Below are positions 33,452 to 45,149 of a stretch of 64,000 bases of DNA, piece by piece. Each line of letters starts with the position of its first letter. Position 1 is the first letter of the stretch. The notes beneath the pieces are model-generated. The model saw nothing but the letters and a program-made list of their open reading frames with translations, ran no database searches and was not told where the DNA came from. A program made the position numbers and the translations under genes. The DNA comes from Lineus longissimus (taxonomy: Eukaryota; Nemertea; Pilidiophora; Heteronemertea; Lineidae). The stretch lies in the NCBI RefSeq assembly GCF_910592395.1, contig NC_088315.1, positions 13,437,808 through 13,501,807 on the forward strand, given 5' to 3'.

Positions 33452-34160
33452 GGACTGAACTCCTTCAAGAAGGAGATTGTTGCCTCTTATGGTCTGGACA
33501 AAGTCCACTGCAGTTAGTTATTCGACGAGGGACATCGTGTATGAGATAATGGTGTATGCTTTCAGTCATCCAGGCGTTTATACAAATAACACTATGACGT
33601 TAAATATGTACTCTGGACTCGCATTACTGGATATTATCTACAGTTTCACCAATTTCCACAGTGGCTTTTTCAGGATTGACGTTGTTCGCGTCCCAAAGAC
33701 AATCTCCAGGAATGTGAGTTCAGAGAACAACTTGAATGAAAAAGTGTTATCCTGCGTGAGGTGGCCAAAGAATAAAACAACAACACTGTCACTCTCACCA
33801 TCTTAACTACTGACTCCCAGTATTTATTACGAATCTGACTGAATTTAAATCTAGCCTAGCCATTAGCGATACTAGTGTAAGATGACCATAACAAATATTA
33901 CCCTTCGCCACAACTACATGTATATAGAACTGGCCAAAGACACCCCTTGAATAAAGTAGGATACATGTTAACAATCGTATGCAACTATAAGATTTGATAT
34001 TGACCCATGTATATTGCAAGACCTTATGGTCACTATCAATCATTATTTGATAGTCTAGGTAACTGGTTTCAGATAACAAACGTAACGAAATATCCCCGTC
34101 TACAAACGGTCTTAACTATGTGCTTCGACATTTCTTTTACCCGATCCACTTTATTTTCAG

Positions 34161-34314
34161 CTGTTATTCGGTTTGAGACAGCGTTCAAGGTGGATCATGC
34201 TGCCGGATCATCTATCACTGAAGTCCCGGCTGACGATGCCTTCAGTTCTACCAGCGACCTGTTTGCTGACACCCAGGATCACACCATTGCCAGAAACGAT
34301 GGTGACACGGTCAG
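34161..34314 (+). CDS. Exon 8 of large FN3-like repeat protein
   Basis: The acceptor is CTTTATTTTCAG and the donor is GTAGGT. CT completes the alanine codon from exon 7. Then come 50 codons and AG (phase 1 in, phase 2 out). The peptide reads VIRFETAFKVDHAAGSSITE, then DDAFSSTSDLFADTQDHTIA. It has an acidic and serine/threonine-rich middle and no cysteine. It lies in the middle of the module that begins in exon 7 and ends in exon 9. The frame runs open upstream into the intron, but the acceptor is clear. Confidence 0.9.
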
Positions 34315-35987
34315 GTAGGTTGTCAACGCACGCATCCTGGTTCTTTGTCCTTCATGTAGATTCATTTCACACGCCTACAATTGTGTGGTATCAGGGGTCA
34401 AATTAACCCGGCACAGCCAAAATGTAAATTCATGAGTCAAAAATCGTACAAAATGACCCCAAAATTGTAGACCCCACAAGCTCTGATATCAACATGGTCA
34501 AATTGCCCACAATGAAAACTTGATGGTTTATGAAGTATTTAAGTTCGGTAAATTATAGCCCTCCGGGTATAACTTTCATCGGAGAGGCTGGGAACGATTA
34601 ACGGCTGACTAATTTTTAAGCATGAATTAGTGTGGACAACTTATCTTAGCGCTTAGTGATTGGGTCGAGTTCCATTGTTTTCTGGACATTTTATATTCTG
34701 ATTTCTACGGTGACTGGGAAAGGACATCGGTATCTTTTTTTCTTGGTAGGATGACTTGAAAGGGTGCACGGCTTTTTACTTCTGTATATATCTTCATCTC
34801 CTGTTGCATTAGCAAAGGTAAAGGTAAAGGTTTTTGACGGTTTTTTTCTTCCTCTCAGGTATAAGAAAAACACGATTTTCATTAACCTTTGACCTCGAAA
34901 GGTCCCAGCGCGGGACTTGCTTTCCCATATTTAGGTCTGACTAGCCAGTGGTGGTCAGGTCGGGATTGTACCCTCCCAAAATACAAGTTCTTCACTCTCG
35001 GGCGATTACCATGGATACAGATGGGCCTACTCTATCCCTATTGCTACTTGTTCAAATGTAAATGTCCGATGTTTTTTGTGAAGGGGTAGCTCTGACCAAT
35101 ATTTGAGGAAAATACCAGCTTCTTCTGTGCACTTGCGCGCTGAGCAGGCCCTGCATGCTATTTATAGCTCAACAGGAAGTTGACAGAGACTAGTTCCTGT
35201 GACATTGCACATGTTCTCAAGGTAAAATTTCGTGGGCAAAAAACTCAAACAAAAGCCGCAACGACACCCTATTTTTATATAAAATATTGAAATAGTTGAC
35301 AGTTGGCTTTCTAAAGGTGATGAGTAGATGTGTATGAAAATTTTTTTTCACCATCCTTGATAATCTTGAAGTTATAAGGCATAAAGGTGAAATTTTTCAA
35401 ATTTGCGTTAACATCCAGGGTATCTCATGCATTGTGTTGCATCAGTCTATGCATGACTGTATCTGTAGACGACGTTGAAACTTGGCCAGATGTGTTCTAG
35501 AAGTGACAGGCTGTTCAGAAATGTATAGGTTTGTGTGATAGTAAGGTACTGCCAAGTCTACAGCCGCTGGAACTTGGGTATGCATGAAATGACGTCGCAT
35601 CATTTTTGGAGGCAGGTAGCCCTGGCCTTCGCACTAGCTAGTCAGACCTTAAAGAAAATCCTTGCTTTCCGGGTAGCCGAGGTTGGCGGAATTTCATGAC
35701 GTCATATCGATTTCACCACGTTAAAAAGAGCAATTGAAGGCCGCGAAGACAGCTTTTTTTGCCAAAATTTTGGAAACTAAAGCCTTGCTAAGTTCGCACT
35801 CCTAGTTTTTCGAAGCCGTGCAAGAATTGACATAGTGTATTTTATTTCTTAAAACGATACCAAGTAAAATCATTCGCCACCAAGTTTGATTGGGGCTATC
35901 CGCAGAATCGTTAAGCAACACGGCAAACGCGATATCTACAGCGTGACGTCAAGTTGTAGAGGCATTGTTCGAGACAGCGCCTTATGT

Positions 35988-36026
35988 GAATTCAATGCGA
36001 ATTCAATGCGAATTCAATGCGAATTC
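35988..36026 (+). repeat. GAATTCAATGC short tandem repeat
   Basis: An 11-bp unit GAATTCAATGC is repeated just over three times. The surrounding 900 bp carry further AATTCGCATTGAATTCGG and TTGCGAATTGAATTCGG blocks in both orientations, suggesting a worn fold-back element. Confidence 0.7.
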
Positions 36027-36939
36027 CGGAGACCGTTCCCTGGAATTCGGATCGGGTTATTCCGGATCAAAAGCGGTGGGGTCACACTACAGGTAATTCG
36101 CATTGAATTCGGATCAAACGCCGTCACACTGAATGCGGAATATCATATGCGCCACCACTGGCCCAACATATGAACCCTTCAATAAACTATTCGCAGAGGT
36201 GAAGGTCATTCAGTGGTAAAATAGGCCGAAATATCGATGAAAATGCATTAAATGACAGCTTTCCCTCCATAAGGTCTCGTTAGGGAGTTTTTCCCGAATG
36301 TACGCGATGACGTGCCCCATTAACACTGACGCACATTCCAAGTTCAGTGTACACATACGTCGGCAACAACAGTAAAATGCGTAGTTTCTTGTTAATGTTA
36401 GCCGCCTATTGAGTAGCGCTCCAGGTTTCAGAAACTCCAAAAAACATATATTTGCTAAAACAACTGCTAAATCAACGCTGGTATAGTGTGAGGACCAAGA
36501 AATCAATGATTTTTTAGGAACTACGGTTAGGGCTTGGCCGCGCATGAATACAAAAAAACCTCCCTAATGAGACCCAAGTTATAACGGAGGTAGTCCACTG
36601 CACATGCACGCACAGGTAATAGTTCCGGAGATGCTCGTTGATTCGGAACAAGCGCGCCACACTGCAATCTTGATACGAATCAGCCAATGCGGAACAGTTG
36701 TTTCATATTGAATTCGCAACAAACAAGCAGATTCGTTATTTCAGATTCACTTCATTTTGAAGCGAATTGAGTGTGACGCCTTGATGTGGAATAAGGATTT
36801 GTTGCGAATTGAATTCGGAATAAAACCCAAGTGTGAACGCACCATTTGTGGCATCGCTTTACGCGGAGAGGATCTCTGCAAGGACAACTATAACGTCATT
36901 TTTTCTATTAATTTTTTTCTATTAAAAATGAGTGCATTT

Positions 36940-37200
36940 TGTACCCTGAATTAGGCATAGGTCTACAACAATAGTACTTTCTCTACTTATTCAAGACAGC
37001 TACATCAATATACACCTACATATATCTTTAAGTTATGATCTCGAAATTAGAAATGTCTACCAGAAAATCCACGTCGAGTGTCATAGAACAGGAATTATTC
37101 GCTGTTGAATCTGCCGGAGTTTTCAAATGTTGTTATTATCGTCTGCTAGCACTGTTGTGACCATAGTGGACAGTGACTTGCTGACACTGTCCGAATCCCC
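36940..37200 (+). repeat. Dispersed repeat R2, copy 1
   Basis: It shares with 63660-63940, in inverted orientation, GTACCCTGAATTAGGCATAG, CAGGAATTATTCGCTGTTGA and a GACAGTGACTTGCTGACACT segment, in matching order. The family is unknown. Confidence 0.7.
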
Positions 37201-37237
37201 AGACTGAAAACGGAAAAGTTTTATCATTCACAACAAC

Positions 37238-37310
37238 GGCGTCATCGCATAGTGGGTAAGACGGCAAGGATCATGGTTCGGGGGTCCCAAGTTCAAACCT
37301 ACTAGAGGAA
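37238..37310 (+). mobile_element. tRNA-like SINE head
   Basis: CATCGCATAGTGGGTAAGAC (A-box region) and GGGGTCCCAAGTTCAAACC (B-box region) are spaced like a tRNA and followed by a T-rich stretch. No functional acceptor stem is present. Confidence 0.5.
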
Positions 37311-37689
37311 TATTTTTATTTTTTTTATTTTCGTGAGAGCGTCTCCCTGACCTGTCTTGTCAATGAACTTCTTGTTTGTGCGCAGTCGAGTGAGACCAGT
37401 TGCTGGGTGTCTATCATGTTTTTAGTACAGTTGGTCGTTTGGTGGTCAGGCTTTTGTGTTTTCTAACTTGGCCGTTTGGGGTTTATGCATGCATGTCACC
37501 TTTAACCCCATATTCATGCACACCGAAAGTGAAATGTATACGTGAACTCGTTCAGAATGAAAAGAGGTCACGAGTACGACACGCGGACGGACGGTCTTGC
37601 GGATCTGACGGAAACTATAATATCCTCATATGTTCCTGGAAGGTGCAGATAAAACGATTTCGTCTCATTCATGCCACTTTTGACAATGA

Positions 37690-38022
37690 GGCCATGACCA
37701 AGCAAAGGTGAATTGCTATGGAATAATGCATTGTGTTCCTCCAGAACTTGAAAATAAAACTACTGGACGAGTTTGATATTTTTACACTTGAACACGTACA
37801 CCACAACAAAAGGGATATGCTGGAAGGGCAATTGTTGTTGTGTGTTCAAGTGTAAAGAAATATCAAATTTCTCAAAATATTGATCAATAATATCCAGAAA
37901 ACATGTGCCTTCTCAACATGTTTGTCAAGTTTGTTACAAATAATTCGGTCAGTAATTTTCTAGTCTGGTTTTACGCAATGCATTATTCCATTGCATCTCA
38001 CCTTTGCCTGGTTAAAGGCCAA
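37690..38022. repeat. Fold-back MITE, ~330 bp
   Basis: The outer arms AAGCAAAGGTGA and ATGGAATAATGCATTG pair with CAATGCATTATTCCAT and TCACCTTTGCCTGG. Inner arms around TTGATATTTTTACACTTGAA pair with TTCAAGTGTAAAGAAATATC. The loop side lies near 37840. There is no coding content. Confidence 0.8.
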
Positions 38023-38358
38023 TACTATCAAAAGTGGTCTATACTCATGAAATATCTCTAAGAATCAAACTTATTATCGGGCGATTTTTTTCGAGGAGGG
38101 AGGCCAATCAAATAATACGAATTAGCCATGACCAAGAATCATATCAGCAAATTTACCAAAAGCAAATTTTGCATGTCTATCTATGCAGCGCTATCATCAT
38201 GCAGTAATGCTCGATTTCGTTCATACGTCACCGCAACTGCCCTAGAGAAATGACGGTCATGTCCGTTCCGTCAGTTCGTTGAAGCCCAATTCGCTTGTTG
38301 GATGAATCCTTGGGCACCACAGGCCAGCAATGAACTTGAAAAACTTCTTCTTTTTCAG

Positions 38359-38517
38359 AATGTGGATAAGAGCTTTTGATTATTTCGAACGATATGTCGA
38401 AGAAGAAAGGATGATCCACATTGACTCGAGTAAGCCAATCATCCAGAACTTGTGGTTGTCAAGGGAGGGTGTCACCCAGCTGGCTGTGCATAGGATTGAT
38501 GAGCTGAACAACATGAC
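38359..38517 (+). CDS. Exon 9 of large FN3-like repeat protein
   Basis: The acceptor is TTCTTTTTCAG and the donor is GTGAGT. A completes arginine from exon 8. Then come 52 codons and AC (phase 2 in, phase 2 out). The peptide starts MWIRAFDYFERYVEE, an F-strand type segment, then IHIDSSKPIIQNLWLSREG, the I-D-S-S-K-P linker that opens the next module (compare VDNSPP in exon 12). A module boundary therefore falls inside this exon. Confidence 0.93.
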
Positions 38518-39560
38518 GTGAGTAATGCAATGTGAACGGTTCATTCAAAACCACTTCCCCAGGAAAAAACTTTAGAAACTTTAATGTTGTGTACCAGCAT
38601 GTTCAACTATCGTTTAGGTGTCACAATGAGTAGCCTGCCATTAGTTGATAAAAAGAGGAAAGCCTGACACATTTACATGTTCACTCCCATCGGTAAACAG
38701 GTGAGTGAACGCTACAAATAATATATCAAAAAGGACTGAAATGCAAGTTACCGGCCAAGAGATGAAAAGACAGTTTGACACTCTGCAGTGAGGTAATTTA
38801 ACTGATGGATATTATCTAACAAATCCCCATTTGCTATAATTTTTATATTTTTAAAGAAAACCTCAAAGCCATTGCAGTCATTATATGATCAGTATTGCTG
38901 ATCTAGACTACATATAGCAGTATTTTCTAATCGAATTTATATCGAATTCCCTCCACTCTTTAGGTTACAGACTGCACTCTCTGCTCGCGCTTCGTAAGCG
39001 GTGTCATTGCTGTCTAACAGTACAATTACCATCACTAGTGCAACCCGCCGCGGATGCTCAGCGATGCAGAGTAATGCATTGCCAATGCATTGTGATGCAC
39101 ATGCAAAGTGCATAGTAGACTATTGTCCCATAGCATGGTTAACATTGTATACACTAAATGTTAACCATGCTATGGGCCAATAGTCTACTATAAACATAAT
39201 ATTATTATGTTTATCCACAAATATAAATGTTTTATTTTGAAAGATTTGTCTTTGCCCAAGTGGGGTTTGAAAGTTGAACAATGGCATTAACCATTTTAAT
39301 GTATAAACATGCTATGAACAAATATTTCTTTCTCAAATTTCCTTTTTCTTTTCTTGATAGTCATGCTCTATAATATACAGCGAAGATTAGTGTCTGCTAC
39401 AACCCAATTGTCTACAGTGAATCTTGCATAATAGTGTATTTGGGCTCAGCGTGTTGCACGAAAGACAAAAGACCCAATAAGTTTCAAGTTGATTGTAATG
39501 ATATAATATGATACTGCTTTGTAATTTTGCTGTGCTTGACGTCTCGCTAATATTTTTTAG
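38518..39560. other. Intron 9
   Basis: The 1-kb intron holds a strong stem-loop at 39112-39191 and a run of ATGCA-rich sequence just before it. There is nothing else I can assign. Confidence 0.6.
39112..39191. repeat. Near-perfect 35-bp hairpin
   Basis: The left arm is ATAGTAGACTATTG then CCCATAGCATGGTTAACATT. The right arm is its reverse complement with one or two mismatches, and the loop is about 10 bases. It would form a very stable stem in RNA from either strand. It is probably the core of a small MITE. Confidence 0.9.
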
Positions 39561-39687
39561 GATCGAATTTGAAGCCTATGATCTTCACAGTGGCATAAAG
39601 GAGGTATACTGGAAGGTTTTCGATAACTACACCAACACTGATGTCGTCCATGGCCACCAAAATATAGGGCACCAGGGTACCTACGAT
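39561..39687 (+). CDS. Exon 10 of large FN3-like repeat protein
   Basis: The acceptor is AATATTTTTTAG and the donor is GTAAGT. G completes threonine (AC+G) from exon 9, then 42 codons follow (phase 2 in, phase 0 out). The peptide reads IEFEAYDLHSGIKEVYWKVF, then DVVHGHQNIGHQGTYD. The Y-D-x-H-S-G-I-K-x-V-Y-W-K-V-F-D pattern is the strand-loop-strand signature repeated in exons 12 and 15. It is the second part of the module begun in exon 9. Confidence 0.95.
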
Positions 39688-42600
39688 GTAAGTGTATGAC
39701 ATATGACACATAGTTTTGCGATTTAGACAGAGGTAGCAAGCACCGCTTAGGTCGATTCAGGTATAAGATTCATTAGAACTCCACTGTGTCATGCTTGATA
39801 CATTCGAAAGCGGGTGCTACAGATAAACAAGAGCATTATAATGAAAGTCCTACCAGGAATTGAATGAATTGCCTATATTGCTTTAAAGTCTAAACAAATT
39901 ACTTTTGTCAGAAACAAAATGACCGCTTTGTGTTAAAACTCAAAATTCCTTTACCTGTGTACCAAGTAAGGTAGATTATGCAAGGGAGGACCTGCATAAT
40001 TCCTTTTTTTATCTAGAGCTCCCACTTTTGAATGTTCCAAGAGTGACAAACTTGAGTTCTGGCGCATCTCAGTTCAAACAAAAGCTTTGCTGATTGCTCT
40101 AAAACGATACTATAATGTACAAAAGTTTGAATAATATTTTATGTACCAATCAAAGGCATAGATTTCCATGCTCAATGAATTTCGATGCCCAAAAAATTAC
40201 TTTTTGAAATGCAATACCAGTCGATTATAATAGCCAAGTTATTAAGGTATCCCCTGAAGAAGTGAAAAGCTATCATCCACCAAAATTGAGATCATAGCAA
40301 AATATTTTATTAAAAGTATTGTTGGCCTATTAGTTCCCCGTTTCAAATCCTTTTTATTTGTTTGATATTTAGAATATGAACTTAAGAATATATTTACTAT
40401 GCTACTAAAATGCTTTACCAGATTTAGAATGCAATAAATAGGGCTATAATATGTCTTGAGTAGACCATTCGTAATTGACTGATATCAGGCTCTAAAATTA
40501 AAGCATTTGACAAATCGGTGATGCTTTGTACAGTTGACGTTGACTGTCCGAGTGGTGTGCTGTTTAGGACAGGTATCAGCCAAACTCACATCTTATTGAT
40601 GCATATGCACTGGCGATTTCCTCTAACATTCCTCGTCACTGCAGAAAACAAAACTGACATACGCTTCTGGCCCTAAAGACATGATCCCATCAGCATTTTG
40701 TTACGTTAACAACGGCAGGATGTATAACTTATATATTTGACAGGAATTTGGTCTGCCACTTATAGAATTCCCGCCTCGTGGTGGTGGATAATACTTGTCC
40801 AGAGTTCATAACAGTGGGATGCCGATTAATCACTGGTAATACACAACCGCAGGGCTGAGTTGACATCTTCCTCATTGACTAGCGCGGAAGACTTCTTTCT
40901 GGTACAAAGTTTATTCAGCAGGCAGAATGGCAGCACTTCTGACCTTGTGAGGGTTCTGACTCGGCACTAAACGGGACCGAAGTCGTGGATAGGCTAGGCA
41001 ACCTTGAGTGAGCCAGAACTGACTGTATTGCAGTGAAAATTCACTGATATATATATATACAGAAATTGGGCCCAGCCTAAGGTTCCCTGAGTCGAGCCTG
41101 CACCAAAGCCATACATGATGTTGTAAATCATACATAAACTACATATTCTAAATCATGAAATCAGAGAAATATTTCCCCCATCCCAAGGTTATGTAACAGC
41201 AACAGGTGGATATCGATAAACGGATTCCCATCAGCTTGTTGGCAGGAATATCCCAGTGCACTGTTCTATCAACAGGCCTGTGAATCCTGTTAACTAGGGT
41301 TGGAATACTCTAGCCGATGCAACCTCCAGATTACCAATACCCCAATTATAGTATGCCCATGACTCATGAATCTGCTGAATTATTTAGTACTAGCATTGTA
41401 CCCGTGGCGCAGGCAGGTTCAAATGGGCTATACCTTGATTAGATTGAATTGCAATAAACATCTAATGCAATATCAAAGGAGCCATATCGAAGAGACAAAT
41501 TAAACCAACCATTTGTCCACAGACTCGGACCTAGCTGTGGCGTGCTGTATGCGTATAAAAGTATATCAATTAGTCCGATAGAGATGATGAGACAATGCCT
41601 CGTTCCTTCGTCAGCAATATGCGCCTTTTTATACGGAGAAGAGGGAGTACCCAGATAGGCCTTCACATGTCGGCCTCCAAATGGCTCGAACCAATTGCAC
41701 TATCACTACTCTAACTTTAAAATGTGTGATCCTCCTACATGTAGCCAAGTCTCGGGCAAGGCACTTACTCGACAGGCAAGCTAGAAGTTCAGCACCGTGA
41801 GCAGCTCCTTGATAAGGCCATTTCAGGTTCAGCGCTCCTCTTCAGATCAAGTATTGAGAGCTGTGGTGAGCACATAAACATACCATGGTAACCTTTATTA
41901 TCACGGGTTAGCTCTGGCTAACACAGCACCCATAAACAATAGACCACCAATTTGACCACAGCTCCTTACTGCGGGAAAACCCAAGTCCAGCGACCGAAAG
42001 TACCAAAAATACATTTTTGTTTACATTTGAACTGCACACATACGTTTGTTTACAATTTCTTTCCCCGCGAAATCTCGAAGATCAGGTGACCTACAATCGT
42101 GGATTGAAAATAACATTAACCTTGGTGCAGCAGGTCAACACGTGTACAGGCTGTTCCAATCACCCCCCCCCCACAGCCAGCCGTTCAACAGGCCGGTAGT
42201 GTTAGTCACCCCACAGGGAGTGCAGGTGATTCATTAATCCCCTGCATAACTAAACAGCAATGACTTGGCTTCCGTGAGTGGTAAGGAGAATTGACCGTGT
42301 CCGATTAAAAATCCCTCATTACTGCTCCGCTGAAGTAAATTTCCGAAAATAAACATGACGTTGCATCAGGATAACATATCACCTGCAAACGTGCAAAATT
42401 TCGAGACGAAACACGACCCCCAAATGGCACTTTAGCGAGCCGCCTTATAGTATTATGATATAGATATACGATTGCACTAGTAATATGTGTAATGTTACCC
42501 TTTGGTATCACTGGTGTGCGCCAATCTTTACTGCCAAACCTTTCCCGTCGAAAATCATTCAGACGGACTGCCGAAAAAATTAATTGAATTGATCGGGACG

Positions 42601-43821
42601 TCCTGAATCGGGACGTAGTGAATCGAAGAAGTGCAACCTGATCATGAAAGCGAGGTTGCCAACATGGGTCAAATTACATTGATTGTGTTAATGAAGACAG
42701 ACCGTTGTCCTTTTGCCCCAGCAATCCAGCCCCGGGGTCCACCCCGGCCCACGCACACGACTGTTTTGCGACCATTGACCACGCAAAGCACAAGAAGAGC
42801 TAGAGGGGAGAGGACCAAGGCACATCAAACAAATACGTGGAATTTTTTTCGGACAAGCAAAATATTTTCGTGGCAGAAGATTTTCGTGAGCATGACATGA
42901 AATTCGCGAAAATAGCCTGCACGCACAACGTTTCTATTCTAAAGATTTTCATCACATCCTTGCGCTTGTGTGTATAATCGTGGATTTTTGGATTTTTTTA
43001 CCAGATGACCCCCAAGTTCGTGCTGTATCATATATTTCCATATAAATCTTACCGTTTGTGAATAATGTCAAGTAAGTTCTTCATGTATAATGGGGGCTTT
43101 CATTGCTAGTCTCCTGCGTCACCACGAGTGCATTATTAGTGCTGTCATGATATGGAGGTGGGGCAGAAAGGAAGGGAATACATCGAGACTAGAATTACTG
43201 CAGCTATTCTATTCTCCCTACGTCTCTCTTCTATAACGTAACTAAAAAGGAAGAAATGATGGTTTGTTTCATGAGGAATTAGTTCGAATAATAAGTTGGT
43301 AAATCATGCAATTGAACTCATGACCGAAAAATCAATATGTTTTGATGGCTGTTATTAGTGTTAAAGTTTTACTAGATGTGGGGGACAACCAAAAATGTAC
43401 AACAGCACTCCTGTTACCTCATTTTGCGGATCTAAGCGACGGCCAGGAGTGATCTCGACGCACAACGCCGATAGATCAGCATGTCATGGTAGGTAACGAG
43501 CATAGCCGGTAGTGCAATGTTGGAGGGGTAATGGAATAAGAAATGTGGGCCCTATGTGCCCCCTCACAATAATCTAGTATTTTGTCCGTCTGTTTCTTTT
43601 AATTTTTCATTTCCTCTTTAGGCAAACCGATACCATTACCCAGCGTGATTTATATAAAGACCCATATCAAGATTGTCTACTGGTCTCTCTACCTCTAGCC
43701 TGTAGCTTTGAACGATGATTTGAAATCTAAAGATGAAATTTCTTTTCTCATTTATTTCCCGACATACCTGACATGAGTACCGGAACTTTATTTTCCACGC
43801 TTTGCTCTTTTTTTACTTCAG
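39688..43821. other. Intron 10
   Basis: The intron is 4.1 kb. A C10 run lies at 42163-42172. The segment 42010-42115 (TGCACACATACGTTTGTTTACAA, GATCAGGTGACCT, CAATCGTGGATTGAAAATAA) matches 44810-44884, so it is a piece of a dispersed repeat. I recognise no gene or complete element. Confidence 0.5.
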
Positions 43822-44046
43822 ACAATTGAAGCCTGCCAAGCAGCTCATTCCTCATCAGCCTGGGGTTCTGATTGTTACTGTTGCCCAATTAAAGGTTGCT
43901 TCCACCAGGATTTCCTGATTGTACCTTCTATTTCAAACGATAACGGTCTCTACTCTGACAAGTGGAGGGGCAATCATGATCACGATTACTACCTCTACAT
44001 AAGAGTTGTAAACTGGGCGAATCTCTGGCAGGAACTGGACTTTCAG
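43822..44046 (+). CDS. Exon 11 of large FN3-like repeat protein, Cys-rich
   Basis: The acceptor is TTTTACTTCAG and the donor is GTGAGA. The exon has 75 codons, phase 0 in and out. The peptide has TIEACQAAHSSSAWGSDCYC continuing CPIKGCFHQDFLIVPS, giving five cysteines in about 24 residues, then NHDHDYYLYIRVVNWANLW, a typical F strand and turn, and ends ELDFQ. The cysteine cluster presumably forms disulfides in the extracellular space. It closes the module formed by exons 9 to 11. Confidence 0.95.
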
Positions 44047-44164
44047 GTGAGATAAGTGTGACCTTTAAGCTTAACTACCTTAACTACATAATTACTGTTG
44101 GTCTACTCCAAGTGAGGTTTATCTATACGTAGCCTACATTCAGGATGTATACTTTACTACCTAC

Positions 44165-44460
44165 CTAGCGGAGATTATTATGACTCCAGCTCTCTCTCAC
44201 GCTGGAGTCAGTATTGTTGTCGCTCATCATCCGAGTTAAAAGTGTTTCGTGCACTCATGTGGCCCAAGAAATATACTAGCTTTCAAAGTTTTCTTTTGCC
44301 TTGAAAACATTCCTGGGTAATTTCTATGAAATTTTAGTGAGATAATCATGTGCCTCCCGGGGCGTGCCCTCCCGCTTCATTGTAGGTTTGTTACTTTTGT
44401 GAGGGCGGGATGATGTACGGCGAAGATAACAGCCAAATTGACATCCCGTCGAATGTTAAA
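44165..44460 (+). repeat. Dispersed repeat R1, copy 1
   Basis: It shares TTATGACTCCAGCTC, CTGGAGT-AGTATTGTT, GCCTTGAAAACATTCCTGGG and a GTGCCCTCCC segment with 46670-47070 in the same orientation and order, with indels. Confidence 0.7.
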
Positions 44461-44563
44461 GATTACATCATTATTTAATCTGATACTCGCATTTAAAATA
44501 TTAATCGGTAGAATATTCCTAGACAAATTCGGCTGTGTTTTGATTGGGGAAGTAGATCCTCAT

Positions 44564-45149
44564 GGCTTATGATGAAAGACGCCCGGACGCTCGATCACGT
44601 CCGCCGCCCACCGACGCTCGGTCTGCAGATTTATACCTTCTGGAAATGTAATATTCAATCCACGATTGCAGGTCACGTGATGTAAATAAACACACGCGGT
44701 CAAAACTCACTTCGCACTTCAATACCAATACGGATATGGATTGTACGGATTTGAACTGTACATATTAATAAAATGAAAACCACCAATTTGATTTGCATTT
44801 TGTTGACATTCGAACTGCAAACGTGCGTTTGTTTACAAATCTCAACGATCAGGTGACCTGCAATCGTGGATTGAAAATAACATGCAGCAAGAGGGGCGGG
44901 AAGAGATAATGATAAAATATTTTTTCACAAACATCAGAAGTTGAAGAAACGTGTGAAAATAACACCCAAACTTCATGCTTTACTAATTATCAAAAAAATT
45001 GTATATTTTAAGCAAACTTACGATTAGAAAGTGAAAGTATTTCATTACATGTCTATCTGGGGTTTGATCTGTCACCATTCCATTTCGGTAAAGGTAGTAT
45101 GTGGACGCCGGGCGGGGCGTGGGCGTCCAGGCGTCTTTCATCATAAGCC
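44564..45149. mobile_element. TIR element, ~586 bp
   Basis: The left end GGCTTATGATGAAAGACGCC (44564-44583) is matched by GGCGTCTTTCATCATAAGCC ending at 45149, followed on both sides by further imperfect pairing (CCCGGACGC and GGCGTGGGCGTCC). An inner inverted pair (44645-44700 with 44820-44884, ATTCAATCCACGATTGCAGG) lies inside. No transposase is visible. Superfamily is not assigned. Confidence 0.75.

Larger units (their letters stand above)
28459..34160. other. Intron 7
   Basis: The intron is 5.7 kb. The 28460-29990 part shows nothing assignable. A minus-strand SINE lies at 30000-30277, a tRNA-like head at 30563-30635, and hairpin-ended repeat copy D at 30640-32232. A plus-strand partner of the SINE body lies at 32236-32412 and a Harbinger-like TIR element at 32589-33448. 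The 33460-34150 part holds nothing I recognise. Confidence 0.6.
34315..38358. other. Intron 8
   Basis: The intron is 4 kb. It contains GGTAAA tandem units near 34815-34835, a GAATTCAATGC triplet repeat (35988-36026) within a GAATTC-rich stretch to 36840, and a dispersed repeat (36940-37200, inverted at 63660-63940). A tRNA-like SINE head lies at 37238-37310, a fold-back at 37690-38022 and a solo left end of a Kolobok-like element at 38012. I see no gene. Confidence 0.6.

Noticed and set aside
35988-36026. CRISPR-like short repeat
   Set aside because: An 11-bp unit with no spacers, in an animal genome. It is a simple tandem repeat.
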